From assembly GCF_001704415.2 (NCBI RefSeq), contig NC_030822.1, forward strand, positions 50,151,345-50,215,344: 64,000 nucleotides of DNA, written 5' to 3'. A program made the translations under genes and the position numbers. The stretch is from Capra hircus. Taxonomy: Eukaryota; Chordata; Mammalia; Artiodactyla; Bovidae. The notes under the pieces were generated by a model, which was given only the letters and a program-made list of their open reading frames with translations, was not told where the DNA came from and made no database searches. This document shows positions 34,505 to 45,846 of this stretch, piece after piece (the stretch's first letter is position 1; each line of letters begins with the position of its first letter).

Positions 34505-34700
34505 AAGAACATGGGGCTTAGAGTCTGAACTTTTGCTCTGTTGCTGACCAGACATGAGACCTTAAATAAACTGTTTGACTCTCTCCTCTAAACATGCATC
34601 TTCATATTAAAAAGAATGGAGCTAACAATAATATCTGCTTCATTGGGTAGTTATAAAGATTAAATTGATAACACATGGAAAAGTGAATTAAAATGTGTAA
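34505..34700 (+). repeat. MIR-type SINE relic
   Basis: GGGGCTTAGAGTCTGAACTT, GCTGACCAGACATGAGACCT and AGTTATAAAGATTAAATTGA follow MIR order. Confidence 0.7.
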
Positions 34701-35103
34701 AATTCCATTAAAATATCAGTCACAATTATCATTACATAAATGAAGACAGACCACTTAGCTACTTCCCAGAAAGCCATGAGTCTGTTTCTATGACAAATGG
34801 ATTAAGAAGCACACAGAAGGCCTATGGGGGTCCCTCGGCACCTCCTCGCCTAACATACAACAGATGCCAAATAAACATCTTTCAACGAACAAAAGGAATT
34901 TCCCTCCAATGTCTCCCATTCCTATAAAAGCATAAGGCCATAAATAAATGTTATTTAGAGACCACGGTTTGGGGCAGACAGGAGCTCTGAGAGGCCTGTA
35001 ATCTCCATTCTTTCTCTCCATTAAGTTGGAAGAGCCGGGTGAGATCACAGCAATGCTTCAACAATGTCCCGACGAAACAAAGGGAAGAAACCACGTCTCT
35101 TAC

Positions 35104-35189
35104 CTGCCAAGGGGCACGGCACCAGCTCTCCTTCCAGGCGCATTTCGACATCTCCTCCACTGCAGGTGTCCCCAGAAATCTTCCGATAG
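35104..35189 (-). CDS. SORL1: SORL1 exon: 10CC module, end
   Basis: 86-base exon, phase 2 in and phase 1 out, about human residues 729-757. It encodes YRKISGDTCSGGDVEMRLEG and then ELVPCPLA. The two cysteines complete the ten of the 10CC module. CSGGDVE is a motif shared with sortilin-family members. The donor GTAAGA is good. The acceptor is odd: ten guanines lie at about -12 to -21 where a polypyrimidine tract is expected, and the nearest pyrimidine stretch (CTTTTG) lies further upstream. Confidence 0.95.
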
Positions 35190-36010
35190 CTGTCACCGAG
35201 CCCCCCCCCCGCCACAAAAGCAAGAAGTCAGAAACATCAAAGTACAGTCATGAAGAAACACGGACATTAGAGCTTATCTATTCATTTTCCTACAGAGCAC
35301 AGAGGACAATGTTGACTCACTCTGAACTGCTTCTGTCTGTAAAGCAATTAGGCAGCCCAACATTCTGAAGCACAGTCCTAGATGGGTTTCACATATACTG
35401 TTGACCCGTGAGCAACTTGAACATTAGGGGCACTTACACCCCTCCAACAGGTAAAAATCTGCATAACTGCTCTCTCTCCCTCAAAATTAAAGGAATTCAT
35501 AAATAACTCACCCAAAGGTAGGAAACTCAACAGTCTGAAGAGAATCAGGGCTAGAATCCTAGTTCTCTTGATTCTATGTATTGTGATCTCTAATCAACCA
35601 CAAATATTTCCCCACCCTTAGTTAATTAAGATCTGTAAAATGAAAATATGGGTACTATATTTATTGATTAAAATCCACCTGTAAGTAGACATGTGCATTT
35701 CAAATGTGTATTGTTCCAGGGTCAACCATATTTCTTTAACATGCCACTCTGAAGACATGCATTGGCTGAAGTTTATGACTTAAAAAGCAAAAGGAATCTC
35801 AGAGAAGCTTACAGACTTGCACTGTTTACCCATGGCGGGTGGGTAGGGAGAAGAGTTTGCAAACATCACAATGTTAAATTTTGTGCTGGCTACCTGAAAG
35901 ATGCTAATGTGGAATTCTGTCATTGACAGTATGAAAGGAACCCAGGTGGTCCCCTTCTCTCTCCAGCCAAGCAAACCTGATGTGTCCCGGACGTGGCAGC
36001 CGTGACCTAC
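35190..36010 (-). other. SORL1: SORL1 intron within the 10CC region (second)
   Basis: 821-base intron. It contains a ten-base C run on the plus strand next to the acceptor (35201-35210) and a probable DNA transposon relic. Nothing else is recognised. Confidence 0.82.
35398..35732. mobile_element. Probable Tigger/MER-type DNA transposon relic
   Basis: The left end TACTGTTGACCCGTGAGCAA and the right end TTGTTCCAGGGTCAACCATA form short inverted termini (TGTTGACCC against GGGTCAACCA). The interior TAAAATCCACCTGTAAGTAG resembles the family. It has no coding potential. Confidence 0.55.
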
Positions 36011-36139
36011 CCTCTGGTTCTCCTGTAAGTAGAACCCACAGGACAAGGCACGGGAGGGGCGTACGAATTCCCAGAAAACTCTGGATCCGGAACACAAACC
36101 TCCAGTGACAAATCTTCACTCATCTTGAAGCCAAAGTCA
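36011..36139 (-). CDS. SORL1: SORL1 exon: 10CC module, middle part
   Basis: 129-base exon, phase 2 in and out, about human residues 686-728. It encodes DFGFKMSEDLSLEVCVPDPE followed by FSGNSYAPPVPCPVGSTYRR. It contributes cysteines seven and eight of the 10CC module. The human protein as I recall it has GKSYSPP where this copy has GNSYAPP. The acceptor (TTTTCAG) is good and the donor (GTAGGT) is moderate. Confidence 0.95.
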
Positions 36140-36251
36140 CTGAAAAGACAATCGGGGCTTGTCAAGGCTGTTGGTTTACACACTTCAGGTATTTAAACCC
36201 CTCCATTGTGACATCTACTCTACTGCCCCACACCAGCTTTATAAATCACTT

Positions 36252-36475
36252 AGGGACTTCCCTGGTGACCTAGTGGTTAAGAATCCACCTTGCAAGGCAG
36301 GGGATGTGGGTTTGATCCCTGGTCGGGGAACTAGGATCCCATATGCCACAGTGCAACCAAGCCCTTGGGCCACAACTACCAAGTCTGAGCACTGCAACTA
36401 GAGAGAGAGCCTGCGTCCTGCAACAAAGATCGCGAATGTCACAACCAAGATCCAGCAATGCTGAATGAACACCTG
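36252..36475 (+). repeat. CHR-type SINE
   Basis: It starts AGGGACTTCCCTGGTGACCT, has GGTTTGATCCCTGGTCGGGG, and runs to the GCAACAAAGATCGCGAATGT region. Confidence 0.9.
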
Positions 36476-36850
36476 AATATACATATATTGCAGTTCCTTA
36501 ACGTGTCCCTTTAACAAATACCCATTTTTTTATGCCCAGTACATTTCAAAATAAAAAAAACTTTATATCAGAGCCTTAATTGGAAAACCACTATCCATGC
36601 CATAAATAGACAAAAACGAGACAGATCATGATTTCCAAAACAAAATAATACTGTATTTTTTAGCTGGATCCAGTTCCCCACCCAAAGACTCTGTGCCTGC
36701 CCTCTTTCTTGTTAAAATGCATCAGCAAAGGTGAAAAGTTTGCTGTGTCTTAGCCAGTGACACTTTCTCCTTGACACTATTGGGAGAATTAAAAGAGAAA
36801 TTTAAAAGAATAGTCTTTTTTCTAAACTAAAGATTTGCTGTTATTTAAGT

Positions 36851-37119
36851 GGAAGGCAATGGCATCCCACTCCAGTACTCTTGCCTGGAAAATCCCATGG
36901 ATGGAGGAGCCTGGAAGGTTGCAGTCCATGGGGTTGCTGAGGGTCGGACACTACTGAGCGACTTCACTTTCACTTTTCTCTTTTCTGCATTGGAGAAGGA
37001 AATGGCAACCCACTCCAGTGTTCTTGCCTGGAGAATCCCAGGGACGGGGGAGCCTGGTGGGCTGCCGTCTATGGTGTCGCACAGAGTCGGACACGACTGA
37101 AGTGACTTAGCAACAGCAA
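36851..37119 (+). repeat. Bov-tA-type dimeric SINE
   Basis: Two modules, the first beginning GGAAGGCAATGGCATCCCAC and the second GAAGGAAATGGCAACCCACT. It ends CACGACTGAAGTGACTTAGC. It is the forward-oriented member of the same family as those at 21 and 16661. Confidence 0.92.
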
Positions 37120-37988
37120 GACCATGTCCACTTGCGACCTAAAATCATCCTGGCTTCCTCCTCACATACTCTGACACTTAGTCCTTTAGTCCATGAGACT
37201 CCTGCTTATGGGGACCACATCTCTGCCACTCCCACCTGCTAGCCAGGTAAAGCCCTGGGGTAGAAAGCAGGAGTCCCAGGTGCAATCTTGGCTCTGTCCT
37301 GTTACTGCCAATGCCTGAGCTGACAGCTCTGAAATGAGGCAGCTGTAATATGTACTTCCCGAGGTCTGGCCCAAACCATCAACTAGAAATCCAAAGGCAT
37401 TTTCCAGGTTGGTGTGCTTTACCCATAAGGTTTCATTGACTCTATTACGTGTAACAGCTACTATAGGGAAGGTATGAACAGGGACACAGCAGAGCGGTTC
37501 ACGTGTACATCGCGCCACAGTCCACACCAAACCCTCAACACAGAATTACTCAGAAGGGAGGAGTTTCATTACTGTACCGAACAAGTCCCACTTGTTAAAT
37601 CAGGCAAATTTTTACGGAGTGGCTGCTTTCAATCTTTTGGGGGACCAGGCAGAGCATTAATTACTCCAATAGCTAACTACCCTTCATAGGCAGTTTCTTC
37701 AAACTGTAGGTCACAAACTAGTGAGCCTGTGAAAGCATGTTGGAGGGTCTGGACCTGCTTCCTCCCCTCCCCACAAAGAACAGAAGACTGCAAAACTCAT
37801 CGCACTTGAAAGCAAGCCTTAGCTCACAAAACTTTTGTTTATATAGATGTGTACCTGTGTCTACATACACAAATATGTATAGGTAAAGAGGCATACCATA
37901 AAATACACTGCTTACTAGGGACTGCGGTCAAGAGTTTGAAAACCTCTCTTATTGGCAACGTTGGGAATATCAAGATGTAAAAGAAACT

Positions 37989-38367
37989 TCTGATGCTTTC
38001 GAACTATGGTGCTAGAGAAGACTCTTGAGAGTTCTTGGACAGCAAGGAGATCAAACCAGTCAATCCTACAGGAAATCAACCCTGTATATTCATTGGAAGG
38101 ACTGATGCTGAAGCAGAAGCTCCAATACTTTGGTCACCTGATGCAAAAAGCCAGCCCACTGGAAAAGACTCTGATGCTGGAAAGATCGAGGGTAGGAGAA
38201 GAAGGGGACGACAGAGGATAAGGTGGTTGGATGGCATCACCAACCCAATGGACATGAGTTTGAGCAAACTCTGGGAGATAGTGAAGGACAGGGAAGCCCG
38301 GCATGCTGCAGTCCATGGGGTCACAAAGAGGCACACACGACTGAGCGACTGAACAACAGCAGCAGCG
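37989..38367 (+). repeat. BovB LINE 3' fragment
   Basis: It starts TTCTGATGCTTTCGAACTAT and runs through AAGAAGGGGACGACAGAGGA to CACACGACTGAGCGACTGAA. It is 5' truncated with no intact frame. Confidence 0.93.
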
Positions 38368-38577
38368 AATTACAGTCTCCTCTTTCCTATCAATAATCCC
38401 AGGAAAACACCCATTCCTCCTCCAAGGTACCTACGTCTTTCCACCCCCCATTACAATTATTTGTGTGCATACTGTTTCTTCTACAGCCTCAGGCAATGCC
38501 TTAGATATTTTACTTAAGGACTAATGAATAAACAAATATACATATGTATGTGTATTTACACACACAAATATATATAT

Positions 38578-38803
38578 GTGCATGCACGCAAAGTTGCCTC
38601 CGTCATGTCTGACTCTTCGCAACCCCATGGACTGTAGTCCATCAGGCTCTCTATCCATGGGATTCTCCAGGCAAGAATACTGGAGTGGGTTGCCATGGGG
38701 TGGGTTCCATTTCCTGGGATGTTCCTGACCCAGGGATCGAACCCATGTCTCTGGTGTCTCCCGTATTGGCAGGCAGATTCTTTACCACTAGCACCATCTG
38801 GGA

Positions 38804-38806
<3 letters not shown>
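38578..38806 (-). repeat. Bov-tA SINE
   Basis: Plus-strand text GCAAAGTTGCCTCCGTCATG to TTTACCACTAGCACCATCTG, an inverted copy whose tRNA-like head abuts a CA microsatellite. Confidence 0.92.

Positions 38807-38844
<38 letters not shown>
38806..38844. repeat. CA microsatellite
   Basis: An uninterrupted CA dinucleotide run of about 19 units. It is likely length-polymorphic. Confidence 0.95.
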
Positions 38845-38848
<4 letters not shown>

Positions 38849-39245
38849 GTTTCAGATAAAGAAACAAATTTCCTTGAAAATAGGGCTCCTAAGGAAAAGG
38901 AGTTATCCACAATGGAACTTTCAGCATGTTCCTTCCTTGGCTTGCCCTCATGGAAATAAATCCCAGAGTAATCTATTCCTGCATAAATTACTGCAGCTTG
39001 CTCCAGGTCGGGGGGGATGGGAGGGTGGTCACACCTCCATCACATCACACTGCTGAAACAACCAAATGGAAAAACCAACATAAAAAGTGCCCAGCACAGC
39101 GCCTGGCTCGTAAGAGCTGCTTAATAAATACTTGTTTCCTGTGAGCCACTCCCTCTCTTTAGGGGAAGGCATACGCCCCAGCCTGTTGCCCACACTGCTG
39201 AGGGGCCAGAAGAGCACTCAGTCCCTGGAGTGGATGACAACCAAC

Positions 39246-39432
39246 CATTCATAGTCCTCCCGGGTGCAGGAGCAGTTGGACACGACCACCGGCCGGTCAA
39301 AGTCTTCTCCGTTAAAGCACGTGGCATGGGGGGTCCTCCGTTTGAAAACAGTCTTGTGCCCCAGCAGACACTCGTTGCCCCGCTCATCAGACGGGGACCA
39401 CAGCTTGTAGTCATTCTCTGTGCACGGGACCC
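39246..39432 (-). CDS. SORL1: SORL1 exon: 10CC module, first part
   Basis: 187-base exon, phase 1 in and phase 2 out, about human residues 623-685. It encodes [20 protein letters not shown] and continues to [11 protein letters not shown]. It supplies five whole cysteines plus a sixth whose codon is split (TG then T) with the next exon. With two cysteines in each of the following two exons this gives exactly ten, the hallmark 10CC module that packs against the VPS10p propeller. NCS is a potential glycosylation site. The donor reads GTTGGTTG, which is weak and duplicated. Confidence 0.96.
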
Positions 39433-40989
39433 CTGAGGAGGAGGAAACGCAGCATTACGGGCACGCCCACGTGGGGTTCCTGTCCCGCCTGACCCAGGCG
39501 TGGCCACCCACTTCCTGGGCCTCTCGCTGCCTCCCAGCGGGCGTCCTGACCCCCTTGCTGGCTGGCTCTGGGGCCAAGCAGCACCTGCCTCTAGTGTCCC
39601 CAGAAACACAGACATCCGCCTGAGAAAGCTGGGAGGGAGCAAGCCCCCCTGGCGCTCAGTCTAAACTTCTGAAAGAGTTGAGCAGATTCTGTAGTTTCCT
39701 TTAGAACTAGGTCCCCAGAGGTGTTTGTCTCTGGGGAGGAAGGTCAAGGCTGGACTCCCGAGAGGTGGCATCACTGAGGAGTAGTGCTCCCTGTCAGATT
39801 CCCAAGACGGCATGGACGCATCTGTAGTGTGGCTCATGAGCAAGAGAATCCACTGTTACTGCTTGGAAGGTGCAAGGCCTCCATGGAAGGAGGCGGAGAA
39901 TTGGTCAGACAACCTGGACGGTCACTCCATCTACCCACATCCATGTAAAATTTAAAAAGAGTTGTTTCTACAAGAATTCCAAAGTACACCAGTCTATCCT
40001 AGTAGTTTATATCCTTTTTATACGTGTGTCTTTGGTTAGATTAAATGCTGCCTGAACAGATGAACTCCTGTCAACTTAACGCCATCCCAATCAGCAAGCA
40101 TTTATTAAACCCTTACTGATAAGGCTATCAGGCCATCCAGTGGGTAGAAGATAAAGATGCACAGAGCAGGTTCTTATACCTAAAGACCTGTGATCCAGTT
40201 GATGAGAGATGACACACAAAGCGTGGCAGATACAAATCTATAATCCAAGGTGTGAAGAGTACACACCCATTCTGGACACAGAGAAGAGGGCGGAGGTCTG
40301 GCTGGGTTATTAGCAGCCAAGTGCATTGGGTCCTGATCCATGAAAAGGATTTCAACTGGCAGATATTGAATGGGTAGCCCACAGAGCATTCCAGGCAGCT
40401 GGAATAACATCAGCCAGGGCAGAGAAGGAGCAGAGGGCAGGGTTACATGGGGGCAAGTAGGAAGAAGGATGCTGCGGAGGTTTACTCTCCCTGCTCCCTT
40501 ACTGGCAGGACCTGGGCCTCGGCCAGCAGATGGAGACGAGATCCCAGACAGCTGTGAGAGGACGCTGCACCATTAGTAGAGTTTACCCACTGAATGTGCC
40601 AAACTGGAACTGCTAGTTTGGAAGAATGGTTTTCAAGCATTTATTCATTTACCTGTTCAGCACACATACACCTAAACCCAGCCTGTGCCCATGACTGCAC
40701 AGGAAACAAGGATACAGAGACTGCAAGGCCCTGTTAAAAGTACCTGAGTAACTGCCTCTGAATCTCTCATTTACTTACTGCATGCGTGCTGTCTTCAGCG
40801 GATTACAGACCCTTCTGAGAACATCTAAGCTGATGTCAATCCAAAAACGAGAAGATCTATGTATACGAATAGCTGATTCACTTTGCTGTACAGTAGAAAC
40901 TAACACAGCATTGTAAAGCAACCACACTCCAATTGCTAAAAAAAGGAAAAGGTACTTCCATGAAAAGGGCCAAGGAGGCAGGGGCTTAC
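39433..40989 (-). other. SORL1: SORL1 intron at the VPS10p/10CC boundary
   Basis: 1.56 kb intron. Apart from an L1 3' fragment near 40855-40945 it appears unique. No other feature is seen. Confidence 0.83.
40855..40945 (+). repeat. Ruminant L1 3' tail fragment
   Basis: AGCTGATTCACTTTGCTGTA and CTAACACAGCATTGTAAAGC followed by an A-rich end. It ends about 45 bases from the adjacent exon's donor. Confidence 0.8.
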
Positions 40990-41168
40990 CCAAGGCATTT
41001 GTGGCATTGACCTGGAGGATCAGCCAGCTGTGGATGTTCTCCTTGTTGGAGCCGAAGATGGTGAAGACTGTGCTCTTCTCGCCAGGCTCCGTGAGGAGCC
41101 CGTACACAAACACCGGCTTCTCCGAGAAGATGAACGTTTTCCAGGTCTCCCCTTCATTGGTGCTGTAC
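40990..41168 (-). CDS. SORL1: SORL1 exon: last VPS10p propeller blades
   Basis: 179-base exon, phase 2 in and phase 1 out, about human residues 564-623. It contains a textbook Asp-box, YSTNEGETW, then blade strands KPVFVYGLLTEPGEKSTVFT and HSWLILQVNATNALG. The NAT triplet is a potential N-glycosylation site. The donor is GTAAGC. A decayed L1 3' end begins about 45 bases downstream of the donor in the intron. This exon closes the propeller; the next begins the ten-cysteine region. Confidence 0.96.
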
Positions 41169-41639
41169 CTGCCCAGATGTAAGAAGAGGATCCTTGCAGT
41201 TAAAGTCTGGGGCAAGAACTTGGTTTCCAGATAACAGTCACCTGTAGCAGGAACAGGGTCTCCTTGGAGCAGCGGCTGATCCCAGGACAACGCCAGGGAA
41301 GTTTAAGGTTGTGCTAGAAAGCATGGAAACGCTCAGAGATTGATGCTGTCAATGCGAAAGGAAACAGGAGCCAGCTCCACGGGGCTCCAACTGGCCAGGC
41401 TGGGACAATGTGAACTTAAAAAACAGAGAAATGATGGTAACAGATAATATACTGAATGAAAACAGGGCATGGGTCTGTACATGATAGAGAAAAAAGGGAA
41501 GAGAAGGGAAATTATTATATCATAGTACTTCCTAATAATTGTTAAAAAAAAAAAAAACAATGACAGAATGAGAACAGTGACTGTGCTGTAACCCCACTGC
41601 AACAACCAAGTCAGACAAGATTATCTCTGGATGCCAAAA

Positions 41640-42545
41640 ACACTGGGTGAAAGAATGTTAGGGACCAGAGCGTCCACATGGTCCAAAGATACCAACTCAC
41701 TCACTGCAAAGGAGGAAACGTAATTTATAGTGGATGAACGGAGTTACAACTCTTGCAAATTCAGCAGCACTCAAAGAGGGACAAGACAACCTGATGTTAT
41801 GTACCTCTCAGACAAAAGCACTGAGGATGATGCATCATCTAGGCAAGAGTCCGTGCAACTGGATGTGCAATATTCTATGTGACAACTGGCCTAGAACCTT
41901 CAAAACATCAAGGTTATCAAAAACCAAGCAAACAACCCAAGAGGCAGTGGACTTGTTATAGATTAAAAAGAGACTAAAGACAAATGTAAACCCTGACGGA
42001 ACTCTAGATTAGAAAAAAAAAATCAACAACTGAGAAAATATAACAGTCTATAAGTAATACTTATAGCAATGCCATCATCATTGGTATTGGACAGCATCAC
42101 CAATTCAATGGACATGAACTTGGGCAAACTCCAGGAGATGGTGAAGGATAGGGAAGCCTGGCATGCTGCAGTCCATTGGGTTACGAAGAGTCAGATACAA
42201 CTCGGTGACTGAACAACAAAATAAGTCATCCTAAGTTCATGATCATTTTCTTGGGCATGATAACAGCATTCTGACTGTGTAGGAGAAGACCTTTATTTAT
42301 TTAATATATGTGTATTGAGCTATGAAGGGGTACAATATCTGCAACTATTTTTCAAATGATTTCCCCCAAAACGGAGGGATAGATGGATGGCAAGATGGCA
42401 GACAGGATAAACAGACAACAAAAGCAAAGCACACAAAACATTAACAACTGGTGATTATTACACGAGGTGTAAGTGAAGGTAACATGAGCACTTTTTTACA
42501 CAACTTTTACAACTTTTCCCATAGTCTTAAAAATTAAAAGCTGGA
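41640..42545 (+). repeat. Old L1 (L1M-type) 3' end, split by BovB
   Basis: CCTTCAAAACATCAAGGTTA, TTCTTGGGCATGATAACAGC, CATTAACAACTGGTGATTAT and the terminal TTAAAAATTAAAAGCTGG follow the order of mammalian L1 3' UTRs. A BovB fragment interrupts it at 42090-42220. Confidence 0.75.
42090..42220 (+). repeat. Short BovB LINE 3' fragment
   Basis: ACAGCATCACCAATTCAATG to AACTCGGTGACTGAACAACA, only the last 130 bases of BovB. Confidence 0.9.
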
Positions 42546-43142
42546 TGAAAGTGTGTCCTGAGAAAAGGCAGACTACATCAGAAAAAGCGTGCAAGCCCTC
42601 TTGGGGAAAAAAGCAGCACTGAATTCAACGTATTGATTTTAAATCAACTTTTGTATTATAGAGGAGGAGGAGGAGGAAAATGTGCCTGGTACTGGCTTCA
42701 TCACCCAGCAAGCTGGTGAGATGCTCACCATAAGAAACCTCTCAACTAGAGTGGGTTCAATTAGGGTCACAGAGTTCCTGGGCCTCTCCAAAATCCAATT
42801 TAAACACAGAGCTTTTCTTACACTTTTCTCAAGTTTTTGAGATTTTACTTTTACTCAGGATCTTAATGCTTGATGTAAGTCTTTTTACGTCATTCAATTC
42901 AACACTTCCTCTTGAGATTACTAAAACTGGTACTTCTGCAAGAAGGCTACGGGTTAAACCGCGGTCGTGGTGGGGGTGGGGTGGGGACAGGGCAGAGGGG
43001 ATTGAGCGATCTCCTCTACAGATCTTCCTGAGAGGGGAAGTTCTCCTCCGGCTGACGTGCTTCTGGTTTAAGCTAACCTGCAGCAGATAAGGAGATAAGT
43101 TAACTTAGTCTCCTTCTTGCGACAGGGTGATGAGCTAAAGGC

Positions 43143-43347
43143 TTTCAAGCTCAGTCACATCTGACTCTTATCGACCCCAGGGGCAGTAGCCCACCAGACT
43201 CCTCTGTCCATGAGATTTTCTAGGCTAGAATACTGGAGTGGGTCGCCATTTCCTACTCCAGATCTTCCCAACCCAGGAATCGAACCTGTTTCTCCTATGT
43301 CTCCTGAATTGCAGGCAGATTCTTTACCACTGTGTCACCTGGGAAGC
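43143..43347 (-). repeat. Bov-tA SINE
   Basis: TTTCAAGCTCAGTCACATCT to TACCACTGTGTCACCTGGGA on the plus strand, a full inverted copy. Confidence 0.92.
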
Positions 43348-44689
43348 AAAGGCTCAGCAGCATCTTTAAAGCAACCTGAACCTGCAGAGGCGGTCCATCA
43401 GCCAAACACGATGGGAGCTATCCCTCTGCTCTGTGATCACAAAGGAAGTCCGTCTACTTGTACACCACGTAGGTAATTCTGTTGAATAATCCTCGAACCC
43501 AAGATAACCTCAGGAAATGAATCATCCCATTTCTTGAGAAGTTCCCAGCAGACTCTGACAACAACATATTACTGAGACTAAAAGCAGGTGCTCAGCTGAG
43601 TGCAGCTTTGTACTTAAGAATAAACTGTGCCTTTAGAAAACAGCGTTTTTCAGAATTTTGGAGAAAAGGCAGTCACATCATCAGTTCAACAGTTAAGGGA
43701 TCATCTATTCTGGGCTGAATTCTGATCTCTGAAGGAGAACCTGTGTTGGTAAAGTGAAAATGACAAGAACCTTGCAAGAAAACAAACCAAGACATCTTTA
43801 TGTTCCTAATAGTTGTGGAAGAGGATGTAGGGCCTCGGGCCTTAGGAAGGGGGAATTCAAAACATTCAAATAAAATACAGACATAATCTCACGGCCAAAA
43901 CTCTCAAAAAGATGAGACTATGTACACAATGATGATAAAAATATAATATAACCAAGATACACTAAATAAGGGACGCAGGGCTAGAAACTCAAAACACAAA
44001 TCTATGGTTCCACAGAAAGGTCCTGATGAGCTCAGACTTTTAAAGAACATATTCAAGATGAGAACAGTCATATAACCAAGGGCAAAAACTTAAAGAGCCA
44101 TAGCAATCTGCTAATTAATTTTAGCTATAATTCTTCACACTAGTAACCTGCAGGAACAGTGACCAAACAGCTCAAGCTCAAAATGAGCCAAAGATAATGC
44201 TTCAAATTACCAAAATAATTGGCAGATTAGTGGGCAGTGGGACATGGGTTGGTTTACCCAGCAAGTTCTAAAAAGAATCAGAATGGAATGGGATCACCCA
44301 TCTGATGGTTAATGGTATAAATAGCAATGACAGAGAAAAGCAGAAGAGGTTAGTCAATTTCTATGTTGGGTTTATTTTTATTGAGGGGAATGATCTTCAA
44401 ACTGGACAAAGCAGGGGAAAAAAGGAAGTTAAAGGAAAATGAATACGAAATAAAGCACATTTGAGGGAACCGAAAGATTTAAAGGAATGACTGCAAAGTT
44501 CCTTTTAATAATCTCTAAAAAGAACCACGAGAACAGATAAAGATCTCAAAACTAGATGAAAAAAAAGTAGTTTTATTTCCCTGAAGAAGAAAAAAATTGG
44601 GTTCAAGAATGGACTATGAAACAGCTGACTTGAGAGAACTTAGATACAAAGGAAGGTGGGGCTGGGAACACACATGGTTTCACACACAA

Positions 44690-44945
44690 GTCACAACAAA
44701 CGAACCCTGTTTCTTCTTCTCGGGGCTAATTCTCGATTTGAGAACAAGGCAATGATAAGGCATACTTTTCATAAGGATATTCGTGGCAGTGGGCTGAGGG
44801 GTCAGTATTGGCTGGGGAGGGGCATGTGGATATTTTCTGGGGTGATGGAAAACTTCTGCATCTTGACATGCGACCTTCAGAATGGATGAAATGGTGTACT
44901 TAAGAGCATCTCATGGTGTGTAAAGGATATCTCAACTAAAAACAT
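44690..44945 (+). repeat. Old L1 3' UTR-like relic
   Basis: GGATATTTTCTGGGGTGATG, AAACTTCTGCATCTTGACAT and GGTGTACTTAAGAGCATCTC resemble the late L1 3' UTR. Diverged; boundaries are approximate. Confidence 0.55.
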
Positions 44946-45846
44946 GATTTAGTAGGAGCTACCAGCTTGAGAAGACTGTCAAAGTGTAAAAACAGTCTTA
45001 GGGTTTTATTAACAGAAATCAAGTCTCTAGGATCATGTGGGGATCAATGCCAATGGGATGTGTGTTTCAGGCTGCTGGAGGCAGATTGGGCCCCCTCACC
45101 TTAAAGCCCTGATAGTGTGAGAAGGACCCAAGGGAGAACCTAGAGGGTGCAGATTCAGGATCCTACAGCACTGGAGGGAAGGAACTGGGGCTGTCTGCTG
45201 TGGATGGGAGATGCTCTCCGGAGAACAGGGAGGGGTCCTCAAGCATCTGAAAGGCTTTCAGCAAAAGAGGAAATACCTGTTGGGTGCATCTCCTGGAAGC
45301 AGAGCTGAGCCCAATGCCTAGAAATAGGAGTGAGGAAGATTTAGGCTCTCTCTGACCTGAGAACTTCCACTCGTAAGGGAATGGAAATAGAGTGCATGAA
45401 CACATGAACCACAAACTGTCCCAAGGTGAAACAGAAGCTTTTTATTTCTCAATTTGGCGAAGTCTCCATCACTAGAATTATTCAAGCAAAGGCTGGGTGA
45501 TCATCCATCACTGATGACAGGCAGTTCTTGCAATGGATGGAGGAAGATGGAACTAGAGGATGTAATGTTGCCAGATTCCTGCTGCCTATCTCCCTATGGA
45601 CATCCCACAGCCACGTCAGTTCACCCTGTCCAAATCTGCACTCATCCCCTGATCCTTACAGCCGACTCCTTTTCCTCTGCTTTTCTGTGATGATGTGGTC
45701 ATCTCAACCTGTCATCTACCCAGCCCCTGCAAACTGCTGTCTGGTCAAAAAGCAACTCCTACAGACTTAGCCCTGAAAACGCTTGGTCCCTATCTAAGCA
45801 ACATCTCTCACCTCCAGTCTTGGTCCTTTGAAAATTCATGCTCCTG

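Larger units (their letters stand above)
31002..35103 (-). other. SORL1: SORL1 intron between 10CC module and YWTD repeat 1
   Basis: 4.1 kb intron with four Bov-tA SINEs and two MIR relics. The regions 31002-31650, 32050-33075, 33520-34200 and 34700-35103 appear unique apart from short homopolymers. Confidence 0.85.
36140..39245 (-). other. SORL1: SORL1 intron within the 10CC region (first)
   Basis: 3.1 kb intron with a CHR SINE, a dimeric Bov-tA-type SINE, a BovB fragment and a Bov-tA next to a CA microsatellite. The regions 36480-36850, 37120-37985 and 38850-39245 appear unique. Confidence 0.85.

Noticed and set aside
39121..39642. 173-codon minus-strand open reading over the first 10CC exon
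   Set aside because: It reads the exon in the wrong frame and extends into both introns. The correct frame gives the conserved 10CC cysteines.
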